NCBI GenBank assembly: GCA_000818945.1
Contig: KN805393.1
Coordinates: forward strand, 1 to 64,000
Reading direction: 5' to 3'
DNA length: 64,000 nucleotides
Source: Schizochytrium sp. CCTCC M209059
Taxonomy: Eukaryota > Sar > Bigyra > Thraustochytrida > Thraustochytriidae
Numbering within the stretch: position 1 is the stretch's first letter; each line of letters opens with the position of its first letter. Made by a program: the position numbers and the translations under genes. Below are positions 19,897 to 28,731 of this stretch, one piece after another. Below the pieces are notes generated by a model. That model was not told where the DNA came from, ran no database searches, and worked only from the letters and a program-made list of their open reading frames with translations.

Positions 19897-21975
19897 CTAC
19901 TGCTTTTTTGGATCATCCTTTTGCTGTCGCGCAAGCTGTTGCTGTTGCGCAATCGTTCTCTTGTGCGCCTCAATGGACTCCATCTGCTTGGCAATGCTCT
20001 CCTCCGTGACTTGGACCTTTTTATTCGAAGCAGAGTCGCTCAGTCCGAGGGACACAGCGAGCTTGGAGAGCTCCTCGACACGCTCGAGGGCAGCCGTGTT
20101 TGACGGATCGGTCAAGATGGCCTCCTGCGCGTAAATGGACATCTCCGCGATGGACGGCGCGCAGTACGACTTGAGTGTGAGCATGTACGCTTTGTCACCT
20201 TTCTTGTTAAGACGCAGCTTGTTCTCGCCAGGCCGATCCATGTCGAGTATCTCAATCGACTCATCGACGAGTTCAAGAACCTCGTCGCAACGACCCTGGG
20301 CGCGCAAGACAACGCCGAGCACGTAACGATTCGCAAAGTCATGACTCCGCGCCTCTTTCACCTTCCAGAAAAGGGCCTCCGCCTCTTGAGGTCGATTGTG
20401 ACGCACAAGCTGCACACCATAATTATACCAAGTGTGCCATGAACGTGGGTTAATCTTGGCCGCGGACTCCCACAAATGATAAGGATCCGACCAGGCGTGT
20501 TGACGCTCCGAAGTGCGGAAAGTTAGCACAAGCAGAACTGCAAGCAGCGCGCCTTGGACGAGGCAGGACGGTGGCTGACCCAGCTTGCGACCCATCTTGC
20601 GTGTGATGAGGTCAACGCAAAAGGCCGCAAGCATGCATGGTCCAAGGCTCGGGAGATATGCGACGCGCTCAGCCTTCATTGTGCCCGTAATGACGAGAAG
20701 GTTGGAAGCCATAAAAAAGGGGGCCACCGTGTAGCCCAGAACGCTCTGCAGCACGGCGCGACGATTGCGATCAAGTTCACGAACCGCCAAGGCGTACGTA
20801 AGAGAACCAAAAAGCCAGATCCAGAAACCCAGGACAAGGCCGATTCGCGGATCCGAGACAGTCTCAATCAGAGGAATACTCGGTCCCGACCAGTCTGGTG
20901 CCAGCCACTTGGGAAAGACAAAACTCTCCATGTAAGAAAAGTAAATGTAGTTCACCGACATGATCCGCGTAAAGGGATCCTCTGCGAAGGCAGCAGGGTT
21001 TTGATCCACAATCAGATTCGGCTTGCCCTCTCCGTTGAGACTCAGGCGCCAGATCCCAATGCCAATCGTGCCTGAAAAAAGTACAACTGCGCGAGCAATG
21101 AGCCAGCGCATGTCTTGCACGCGAGCCGCGCGATCAGTCGAGTTAGTATCCGCGATCTTGCTCTCTCCATCGTTGCTTTCCTCTTTCTCTTCGTTTTTAT
21201 TTGGCAGGAGCGCGGCGAGGAGCGCTGGAATGGAGGCTCTTTCGCGGCAAAAGTCGCAGACTATACAGGTCATGGGAAGGATGATTCCAGTTTCCTTGCT
21301 AAGCAAGGCCAGCGCGGTGCAGATGAGCGGGAAAATGGCCACCTTGAGAGAGGTCCAAATCGTGTGCAAATGTGCACGGCCAACTTCAACGCTACGTAGG
21401 TACACAAGAACACCCAGAAGGTAAAAGAGCGACATGAGAAGCTCTGCACGACCTGTAAGATTGCAGACGGCCTCGCCATGAATTGGGTGCAGCGCAAAGA
21501 GGAGACCAGCGACCAGCGTGGAGAACCCGTCGTCGGACTCGAGAGCGCGGTGCGAGAGCACCGTGGCCAGACCCGTAATGACAACATGCAGGACGCGATT
21601 CACGACATGATACCAAAAGAGGTCATCGCCGGAGAACAAGTAGTTAATGCGATATGTGAGCGTAGCGACGGGCCGAAAGGACTTGTGGCTCTGTGGAGAG
21701 GCCAGCTCGGTGCCCCAAAAGTCTGCAATGGAGATAAAATATAACTCCGACTTGATCTCCTCTACCAAGGCAGCCCATTCTCCGTACTCTGCCCATGCCG
21801 TGTCGTTCCCCGCCCACGCCGGCGGTTCTTGCTTCGTCCATGGCCTCCGCACGACCAAGTTATCCTTTATGGTCCCGCCATCGTCGTAGACGTGCGTGCC
21901 GTGCAGCGAGCCTTCGTCCACGAAGCAAACGGCCGCCAACGCGCAGCTCACCGCCACTGCGCGCCACAGCGTCAT
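19897..21975 (-). CDS. TMTC-like ER O-mannosyltransferase with TPRs
   Basis: A 692-aa protein from the ATG at 21975, which begins a signal-anchor helix (MTLWRAVAVSCALAAV). Diagnostic parts are a Y-D-D motif at about residue 30 (the acidic catalytic loop of GT-C enzymes), then FWG...SHKSFRPVATLTYRINY, WYHVVNRVLHV, and LHPIHGEAVCNLTGRAELL. These all match TMTC1-4 proteins. Multiple hydrophobic helices follow, and TGTMKAERVAYLPSLGPCML is the DUF1736 hallmark. The C-terminus has at least two TPR-like units (SWHTWYNYGVQLVRHNRPQEAE onward). TMTCs transfer mannose from dolichol-phosphate mannose to cadherin-type and other secretory proteins. The TPR part is shorter than in animals. The open frame extends to 22359, but that part is Arg/Pro-rich and overlaps the divergent gene. 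Confidence 0.87.
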   Translation of the reverse strand: MTLWRAVAVSCALAAVCFVDEGSLHGTHVYDDGGTIKDNLVVRRPWTKQEPPAWAGNDTAWAEYGEWAALVEEIKSELYFISIADFWGTELASPQSHKSFRPVATLTYRINYLFSGDDLFWYHVVNRVLHVVITGLATVLSHRALESDDGFSTLVAGLLFALHPIHGEAVCNLTGRAELLMSLFYLLGVLVYLRSVEVGRAHLHTIWTSLKVAIFPLICTALALLSKETGIILPMTCIVCDFCRERASIPALLAALLPNKNEEKEESNDGESKIADTNSTDRAARVQDMRWLIARAVVLFSGTIGIGIWRLSLNGEGKPNLIVDQNPAAFAEDPFTRIMSVNYIYFSYMESFVFPKWLAPDWSGPSIPLIETVSDPRIGLVLGFWIWLFGSLTYALAVRELDRNRRAVLQSVLGYTVAPFFMASNLLVITGTMKAERVAYLPSLGPCMLAAFCVDLITRKMGRKLGQPPSCLVQGALLAVLLVLTFRTSERQHAWSDPYHLWESAAKINPRSWHTWYNYGVQLVRHNRPQEAEALFWKVKEARSHDFANRYVLGVVLRAQGRCDEVLELVDESIEILDMDRPGENKLRLNKKGDKAYMLTLKSYCAPSIAEMSIYAQEAILTDPSNTAALERVEELSKLAVSLGLSDSASNKKVQVTEESIAKQMESIEAHKRTIAQQQQLARQQKDDPKKQ

Positions 21976-22283
21976 CGCGCCGGCTTTGTCTGCGCCCGCT
22001 CGTGCCTTTGCGCCTAGCTCCGTCTCCGCCTTTGCACCCGCGTCGACTCTGCGCGGGCGGCGCTCGATTATGCCTTGCTCTGCCCGCCCTGCTCTGCTGG
22101 CAGGCACACGTTTGACGAGAAAAAAGGTACTACCACCAATACATAGCGCGGAAAAACGCCCAAAAAGGGAGGCGACTTTCTTTCTCGAGAAAAGGCAAAA
22201 ACAAAAGAAAGGCACTGGCACGTGGCGGCGCACGCGGGAGCGCACGCGGGAGCGCACGCGGGAGGCAGTGCGCGGCGGAGACG
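21976..22283. other. bidirectional promoter, about 300 bp
   Basis: The sequence lies between the divergent starts of the TMTC-like and SUMO-like genes and is GC-rich with GGGAGCGCACGC tandem units near 22235-22265. Long frames on both strands here are considered compositional. Confidence 0.5.
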
Positions 22284-23399
22284 ATGAGCAGGTCGAACGA
22301 AGACGAGGACGCGGTAGAGGACGCGGCCAATGTGCCCGAGCTGGACATCTGGGCTGCACGCAGGAAGCAGCGCAAGATCCTCGAGGAGAGCGACGACGAG
22401 AGCGACGACGAGAGCGGCGACGAGAACGGCCGCAACGGCCGCAATGTAGGCGAGCAGCTGACAGGGGCCGGCAGCAAGGGGGGCAGCAAGGGGCAGCGCG
22501 TCGGAAGTGGCGGCGCGCACGCGGCTTTGGATATTAGTATGACATCCCAAGACTCTGTCGACTCTGGCTTCCTCAGCTGGGACAGCAGCAGCGATGAAGA
22601 CGAGGCGGGCATGTTTAACTCTCGCGGGAAAGGGAGGAAACGGGGTAAGGGGCAAAAAGCAAATGGCAAAGGCAGCAGCAACAACGATGCACGCAAACGA
22701 GAGGACGACGACGACGACGTGATTGCCCTTTCCAGCGACGACGACAGCGACTTAGAAGTCGACGTGAAAAAGGTCTATGACCACCCATTATTGAAAAAGC
22801 AGAGAATGCTCTCAGAAGGAATGAAACAGATCATAACGGCAACCCCTCGAAAGCCTGGGACACCCGCGTCCAAATGGCGCAATACTTCGCGACCAACGTA
22901 CGGAGGAAGAAATGGTCCCCACGGCCACATCAGACTTGAACAGGGTGATGAAGAAGACAATGATGACATGATTGCTGGGGATGACATTGACGACATCGAC
23001 GCGGTTGTTGCACAACAACTTTCCCAGTATCGCGAAAAGTACAAGGAAGACACGGACGAAGACTTGATTAGCAAGTACTTGCAAGCTGGCAAGCATACCG
23101 CCTCCTCTTCGTCGTCTTCATCTTCGTCGTCTGCTCTTGGTCCAGGTGCTCCCATACCAGCAGAGAACCTTGTCATGCTCAAATTTAAGACGAGCGCAAA
23201 AGATTCCACGATGGTCGGTGTCGCATCGAACCAGCCCATTGGCCCGAGCCTTGACAGGTTTTGTGCAGAGCACTTTCCCGACAAACGACGCGACCAAATC
23301 ATCTTTGTTTTTGATGGCGAGAAACTATCTGACAACTTTAAACCTGAGGATGAGGATCTCGAGAACGATGACATCATTGACGTCCAAATCAGACCATGA
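22284..23399 (+). CDS. NIP45/Rad60-type protein with SUMO-like C-terminal domain
   Basis: A 371-aa single-exon gene. The N-terminal 270 residues are acidic and Ser-rich, with SDDESDDESGDEN and SSDDDSDLEVDVKK stretches that look like casein-kinase-2 sites and possible SUMO-interacting motifs. The last 80 residues form a ubiquitin-like fold: ENLVMLKFKTSAKDSTMVGV, PSLDRFCAEHFPDKR, QIIFVFDGEKLSDNFKPEDE, and DLENDDIIDVQIRP. That is the SUMO-like domain (Rad60-SLD) seen in NIP45, Rad60 and Esc2. It ends without a Gly-Gly, so it is not conjugated. Family members bind the SUMO E2 and act in genome stability. A poly-Ser run (about residues 273-286) precedes the domain. Confidence 0.8.
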   Translation: MSRSNEDEDAVEDAANVPELDIWAARRKQRKILEESDDESDDESGDENGRNGRNVGEQLTGAGSKGGSKGQRVGSGGAHAALDISMTSQDSVDSGFLSWDSSSDEDEAGMFNSRGKGRKRGKGQKANGKGSSNNDARKREDDDDDVIALSSDDDSDLEVDVKKVYDHPLLKKQRMLSEGMKQIITATPRKPGTPASKWRNTSRPTYGGRNGPHGHIRLEQGDEEDNDDMIAGDDIDDIDAVVAQQLSQYREKYKEDTDEDLISKYLQAGKHTASSSSSSSSSSALGPGAPIPAENLVMLKFKTSAKDSTMVGVASNQPIGPSLDRFCAEHFPDKRRDQIIFVFDGEKLSDNFKPEDEDLENDDIIDVQIRP

Positions 23400-24045
23400 T
23401 ATCACGACAGCGTCAGCGACAACAACAGCAACAGCAACAGCCACAGCAACGTCCATAAACAAAAACGAAAACGAAAACGAAAACACACACAAACTTATTG
23501 TATTCTGCCTTTCCTCCTTTTTTTTTTCTTTTTTTTTAGATAGTCCTCTCCGACGGTCGTGTCCGTCCCCTGAGCTGCTTCCACAGCTCTATCCAGCCAT
23601 AAAACACGCCAACATTCGGTGAGCTCTTTTCTCACCGTCTGCGCTAAGCTCTCTCATCTTAATGCCTGGCATAGTGACAGACTCAATGACCCGGTTGATC
23701 ATGGAATCTGACCCACGCCTTCGCCGCATCGCAGGCTGCTTGTTACAATCCATTGGTTCGCCGGGACATCGAGCCACTGTGACCAACGGACAGACCAGAG
23801 AACCGCAGCCGTTCCAACTTCGTCCAAGCGTCCTGGCCCGGATCTTTTCCTTTTCGCGACTCTCACACTCAGCTTTACCACGACTCCCGCGACCGACCTC
23901 TTCGCAGCCCCATTGAGCGGTCGGTCCCCACCGTACTCGGCCTTGCTTGACATCCTCCCGCCGACATGCGAGTTGACATTTCAAGCCAGGTCGTCCATGG
24001 TCGGTCACGTCAGACCCCCCTCCTCAGCCCGTCCGCGCTGATCAG

Positions 24046-24080
<35 letters not shown>

Positions 24081-24265
24081 TCCCGGCGTGTGAAGCCCGC
24101 GCTCCTCGCGGCGCGGTGCCCTCCGCCCGCGGCCGGCTCGCGCGACTCGCTCGCTCGCTCGCCCGAGCGCGAGTCCTGGGCGCGGCGCGTGCAGCCTCCC
24201 TCGCGTGGTGTGCGCTCATACTCGTTGCTCGCGCCGAGGCCTAACCAACTGACTATAACTGACTA
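23400..24265. other. intergenic region left of the transposon, no gene seen
   Basis: It starts with CAACAG and AAAACG short repeats and an oligo-T run (23518-23538). A CAGC array lies at 24045-24080 and a GC-rich stretch runs to the transposon. Open frames are short and without family resemblance. Confidence 0.55.
24045..24080. repeat. CAGC tetranucleotide microsatellite
   Basis: About eight tandem AGCC/CAGC units. Shorter runs of the same unit occur at 17868-17891, 44396-44436 and 59707-59721. Confidence 0.85.
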
Positions 24266-24295
24266 ACAGTCAACGAGACCATAAATCGGTAATTA
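24266..24295 (+). repeat. left terminal inverted repeat
   Basis: Begins ACAGTCAACGAGACCATAAA and continues to TAATTA. It matches the reverse complement of 26226-26255 at 29 of 30 positions. Confidence 0.93.
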
Positions 24296-24497
24296 GCCTC
24301 TCATATTTCCTTCCGTCCACGCGAGAAGCGGCGCTTTTTAAGATGAACTGGAAAAAGTCGACGGCGTGCAGATCGCGACGAAGCGCGCGGCTACGACCAA
24401 CGCCAGCGAGCATACGACGCAGACTTGCGGTGAAGAGGGGGTGTGTGCTAAAACGATGAGCGGGTCCCCCAAGCGTCGCCGGATATCACCATCTTAA

Positions 24498-26251
24498 GAG
24501 CAAGGGCGCCCGCGAAATGAAAGCGTCAAAACCCGGGTAACGGCGACCATCGAGGGCTGCGAAGGAGAACTTGAGGCCATCAGAAAAGCTCGTGGACGAC
24601 CGGTGCTCACGTCTCAAGAGCGCTTCATGGCTCTACACGCTTATTTTGCGTATCAAAAAGATCAGTTGGCTTCGCAGAAAAAGACAGGCCGCAAGTGGCC
24701 GATTAACGCGATGGCAAATGTGGCCGCAATGCTGGGCATATCCAAGTCCACGCTCGCTCCTCTCATCAAGAGCTGGACTGATTCTCGAACCAGTGAGACT
24801 GGCGATCGCAGTCTGCAACCAGTCTCGAATCGCGGCAATCGAGAGGCTAAGCCGAGACGTGTTCCAACGACGAAGCAGGTATTCTTCAAGATTCGTGACC
24901 TGTGCGCGAAAGGCGGCTGCGGCATGAGGCTGTGTCAGCCAGACACGTCACAGACTACCTGGTAGAGACTGGGGTGCTTTCAATTATCCATGACGAAGGC
25001 GGTGTGATAGACGCCAAAGACTACAGTGCTGCTCTTCGGGCCACACAGTCCTATCTGGTCGCGATGGGCTTCTGCCGTGGGAAGCGTCCGGGAAAGGTTT
25101 CGTTAAAGGTCGAACATATTGCTCTGCGCGACGATTACATCGTCAGACTCTTACAGAATCGATCCCTTCCGCCTGAGTTGCAGCTAAGGGAGGTCTATCT
25201 TGATGAGTCATACGTGCATCAACACTACCATAGGTTTGATAAAAGTCTATTTGATCCAATGGACGCGGAAGACACAACGACGCGCGTTCAACACAAAGGA
25301 CGTAGGTATTGTATTCTGGCTGCCATTCAGAATTCGAGTCCAAAATACCTAGATCGTGAAGCTGGCCTCGTGCCAGGCTCTATTTGGACGTTTTGTCCGC
25401 AAGCAGCTGACGCGAGCAAAGGAGACTACCACAAGAACTTCAACGGGACGAATTTTGCATTGTGGTGGCGGACGCAGCTCCTGCCTAACCTTCATGAGCC
25501 GTCCCTGATCATAATGGACAATGCGAGCTACCACAAGACGCTGCCGCCAACCGCACCCGACGTCGCGAAGCTAAAGAAACGGGAGGTTATTGCAGCGCTT
25601 TATCGTTATCAGATACCGCACGACGCAACGAGCACAGTTGCGCAGCTGAAAGTTCTGCTGAAGAACTGGATCAAGGAGAAGGTGCTGCCGGAAGTGATCG
25701 AGGCAGCAGAGAGGGCAGGGCATCGTGTCCTCTTCACGCCACCTCACTACTCGGATCTTCAGCCCATCGAACTGATTTGGGCTTACGTGAAAGGAAACAT
25801 TGCAAGGCAATACACGAAGGACACCACTCTTCAAGATGTGAAGCAGAGACTCGATGCCGAGTTCATCAAACTCGAGCAACCCTCCGGTCGAGACTTGGTG
25901 AAGAGGATTATCGTCTCACGCGATCGTGTCGTAGAGGAGTTTCGTAGTGAATCCTCGATTGAAGATGGTGTTGAAACTGACAGCGATGATGGTGATGATG
26001 ATGATGACCTTTTTGAAGAAGATTACGACGTTGATGAACTCGAAAAGCAGCTCGAAGCTGTCCTAACAATTACAGATGGTCGATCCTATAGGTTATATAG
26101 TAAAAACTCTAATAATGGTTACAATCAACTATTATCCAAATACGAGTTGGGCTCGACAATTAGCACAGAGGCCCGCCAACAACGCCCCTTCCCCCGGCCC
26201 TGTGCAGCTCCCTCCATTGCCTTTATAATTACCGATTTATGGTCTCTTTGA
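24498..26251 (+). pseudogene. IS630-Tc1 transposase with long D-to-E spacing, one frameshift
   Basis: The N-terminal part (24498 to about 24925) reads ERFMALHAYFAYQ and a helix-turn-helix NVAAMLGISKSTLAPLIKSW. The frame then breaks near 24920-24935: the downstream frame (HEAVSARHVTDYL onward) is offset as by loss of one base. The catalytic half has LDESYVHQHYHR (first Asp), IIMDNASYHK (second Asp) and DLQPIELIW (Glu). I count 83 residues between the second Asp and the Glu, against 34-41 in typical Tc1/mariner enzymes. The insert includes a SAP-like helix pair (LKKREVIAALYRYQIP, VAQLKVLLKNWI). An acidic tail follows, and the stop codon at 26249 lies inside the right inverted repeat. No ATG precedes Met 24627 in the first frame, so the 5' end may be damaged too or spliced. 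Confidence 0.85.
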
Positions 26252-26255
26252 CTGT
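26226..26255 (-). repeat. right terminal inverted repeat
   Basis: The inverted partner of 24266-24295 with a single mismatch. It contains the TGA stop of the transposase frame. Confidence 0.93.
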
Positions 26256-26466
26256 AAATAACTAACTGTAGCTGCGAGGAGGCGCCGCCAGCGACAGCGA
26301 GCAAAGAGAGAGAGTCCTCAGAGACCGGGGAGACAGCGGCCGCGTTGCGCAGAGCAGGGCAGAGCAGGGCAGAGCAGAGCAAGGCAGACCCGGAACGCAG
26401 GCGAGGCAGGGCAGGCGAGGCAGGGCGGGCGAGGCCAGGCGGGGCAGGCCGGGCCGCGCCTCCGCG

Positions 26467-28425
26467 ATGGCGCGGGCGGCGCGGAACCGCAAGACGCTGC
26501 GGCAGGTCACGGAGGCGCAGTTCCTGGACCACGACGCGCAGGTGGTGCTGCTGCGCATGGCGTTCCGCGCGAGCTGGAGGGCGCCCGGCGAGGGCGCCGT
26601 GCCCGAGCCCGCGCGCAAGGCCGAGGCCGAGGCCGGCGGCGAGGAGGCCGGCGGCGAGGAGGCCTGCGGCGACGGCGACGGCGAGGACCCGTGGTGGAGC
26701 CACTGGTGGCCGTACGGGGTCGTGGGCTTGTTCGTGGGCGGTACGCTCGCCTTCAACCTGGGCCCGTCCGGCGCCGCGGGCGCTCTGCTCACATCCATGG
26801 GCGCCGCCGGTGGGGCGCTCGCGGGGACGCAGTTCGGGGCGTGGAGGGCGCGCCGGACCGCGGCCGGGGCTGCGGCTGGGGCTGCAGCCGCGACTGCGTC
26901 CGCGTCTCAAGACGACAGCGAAGAGCCCCGCGGCGAGGCGGTTGCAGGGTGGTGGCCTTGGCGCTTCAGCAAACAAGCCGCGAGGAGGAAGTCTGGCAGT
27001 CTCGGGGTCCTCGGCCCGCTCCTTGGGGAGCGCGCAGCTTCGAGAAGCCGCGATGCTGCCGCCGCCGCCAACGAAGACGGCGACGACAACAACGACGACG
27101 AAATGCAGCAGCAGCAGCAGCAGCAGCCGGAGATGGCCAAGGTGCCCGACTTTACTAAAGGCTTCGAGACCGACGCCATTACCCAGCGCGCGCTCAACCG
27201 CGACAACCACAAAGAGCTCTTTGACGATATCGTGAAACACAAGGGCCTCAAGCGCTTCTTCACGCCAGGGTATCTTACGAGAGACGCATGGAATCTTCCC
27301 GATCCCGAGAATGAAGAGAAAATGTGGTTCGACATTGCCGTTTTGCCACTGATGCAAAGCAACGCAGAAACACTTCTCTACCTCGGAACCTTTCGCGCTG
27401 GTCTCATGCACGGCGAGGGACTCATTATAGCATCTCGCGGGGCTCGGCCTGTGGCTTTTCTCGAATTCGACAACGGCTTTCCCCATGGGAATGGCGTCCT
27501 TTTCGAGGATGGGCACGTAATTGCAAAGCTCCGCTTTGATGACGGCGTACTATGGAAAATCGAGCGCTGCATCGAAAGCAAAATCGGCGACTTCAAGTTT
27601 CAAAGTACCAAGCGTAATCCGGACGCTCTGTGGCCACGCAAGGCTGCGCAACGGTCACGTAGGGTCGCGCAGCCGCCTCGCGTGACTGCGCGGCCGTCCA
27701 CAAGGATCCGTAGCTCGGCATGGGCCTGGTGCTCGCAAGCGCAAACAGGGGCAAAATCCCTCCATGACGCGCCCCAATCCGCGCGAGTGGCCTTGCCTCA
27801 AGTAAGTCCCGAGACAGACGCTGGTTCTCGATTGTCAACGCAGTCCACTGCCACCACCCTTACAGTCAGTCGCATCGCGCGCCTCCGCATGTCTTCTCTG
27901 AGCACAGGTGGTCCTAAGCGAGTCTTTGCCGCCTTTCACAGAGACCTAAGTGGAACGTCGCTTCAGCAAGAATTCGAGGAAAACATGACTGCCAAGTTGG
28001 GCCGCCGCTTCACGCTCGAGAGCGAGCAACCAGAAGTGGGCGACTTCAGAGGCATCGCTGATCTCGTCAAGGCGGTTCATGTCGTCACGCCCTTGCTCAC
28101 GCCCAAATTTTTCAAGTGCAAAGAGTGTCTTGCACTTTTGGTTTTTGCTCAACGTGAGATGAAGTCTTGCGTCCCCGTCAATATCAACAACGAGCTTGGA
28201 CGGGCGCGACTCAGCTACATGACGATCATCTGTGTTGACCAGCTTCTCAGTCGCTCCGACTGGAATGTCTTGGACAAAATCGGAATCTTGCGTATCGACG
28301 TCATGAGCGCCATTCAGTGGCTCTTACGCCGACCCTTGCAATCTGTCGAATTCCAGGACGAAGAATTCGAACGGTTCGACGAGGAAATCAGTTCCATCGC
28401 AGATCGAGTCATTGCTGCAGTGTAG
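26467..28425 (+). CDS. uncharacterised membrane protein with MORN-like motif
   Basis: A 652-aa single-exon gene that I do not recognise. The first 75 residues are acidic/Ala-Gly-rich. Residues about 76-130 form a Gly/Ala-rich hydrophobic hairpin (WPYGVVGLFVGGTLAFNLGP, then AAGALLTSMGAAGGALAGTQ), probably one or two membrane segments. After a polar linker with a Gln run, residues about 295-340 include LYLGTFRAGLMHGEGLIIA, which resembles a MORN repeat (Y.G....G..HG.G), then FPHGNGVLFEDG, a possible second one. A Ser/Arg-rich linker leads to a C-terminal helical domain (about 485-652). MORN repeats often bind membranes or scaffold organelle contacts, so a membrane-tethered scaffold is a guess. 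The start codon lies about 210 bp from the transposon's right end, so the promoter may include element-derived sequence. Confidence 0.72.
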   Translation: MARAARNRKTLRQVTEAQFLDHDAQVVLLRMAFRASWRAPGEGAVPEPARKAEAEAGGEEAGGEEACGDGDGEDPWWSHWWPYGVVGLFVGGTLAFNLGPSGAAGALLTSMGAAGGALAGTQFGAWRARRTAAGAAAGAAAATASASQDDSEEPRGEAVAGWWPWRFSKQAARRKSGSLGVLGPLLGERAASRSRDAAAAANEDGDDNNDDEMQQQQQQQPEMAKVPDFTKGFETDAITQRALNRDNHKELFDDIVKHKGLKRFFTPGYLTRDAWNLPDPENEEKMWFDIAVLPLMQSNAETLLYLGTFRAGLMHGEGLIIASRGARPVAFLEFDNGFPHGNGVLFEDGHVIAKLRFDDGVLWKIERCIESKIGDFKFQSTKRNPDALWPRKAAQRSRRVAQPPRVTARPSTRIRSSAWAWCSQAQTGAKSLHDAPQSARVALPQVSPETDAGSRLSTQSTATTLTVSRIARLRMSSLSTGGPKRVFAAFHRDLSGTSLQQEFEENMTAKLGRRFTLESEQPEVGDFRGIADLVKAVHVVTPLLTPKFFKCKECLALLVFAQREMKSCVPVNINNELGRARLSYMTIICVDQLLSRSDWNVLDKIGILRIDVMSAIQWLLRRPLQSVEFQDEEFERFDEEISSIADRVIAAV

Positions 28426-28731
28426 TGTCAACTTTTTTTTTTCAAAAGGGAAAAAAATAAGACCAGAATGGCCTTACTTTCTTTCCATTCTCCCAAATTT
28501 ATGTCTGCTTCCTCCATTCTTTTCATCCACACTTTGCTATCTGTGCTCATGTCGTCCTCGTCCCGTTCGAGCGACCTAACTAGCTATGGCTTTCTGCGTT
28601 GCCCTAAATGATGATCCTTCCCAAGACATTAAGAGATGATATTTAAAAAAATGTTACTTTGTTTGATGCCAGTAGACCTAGATGCAGATTGTCTGTCAGT
28701 TAGATTCAGAGCAAAGACATATCAGACAGAA
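28426..28731. other. convergent 3' intergenic region
   Basis: About 300 bp between two converging stop codons, AT-rich, with oligo-T and oligo-A runs. No gene seen. Confidence 0.6.

Larger units (their letters stand above)
24266..26255 (+). mobile_element. IS630-Tc1-type DNA transposon, frameshifted copy
   Basis: A 1,990-bp element bounded by 30-bp terminal inverted repeats with one mismatch. It contains a transposase with a DDE catalytic domain of the IS630-Tc1 superfamily. TA is present outside the left end, but AA lies outside the right end, so the usual TA duplication is imperfect. The transposase frame is broken once near its N-terminus, so the copy is probably not autonomous. It sits between the SUMO-like gene and the MORN-like membrane-protein gene, on the same strand as both. 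Confidence 0.9.

Noticed and set aside
21976..22359. N-terminal extension of the TMTC-like frame to 22359
   Set aside because: It is Arg/Pro-rich, overlaps the divergent SUMO-like gene start, and the signal anchor begins at 21975.
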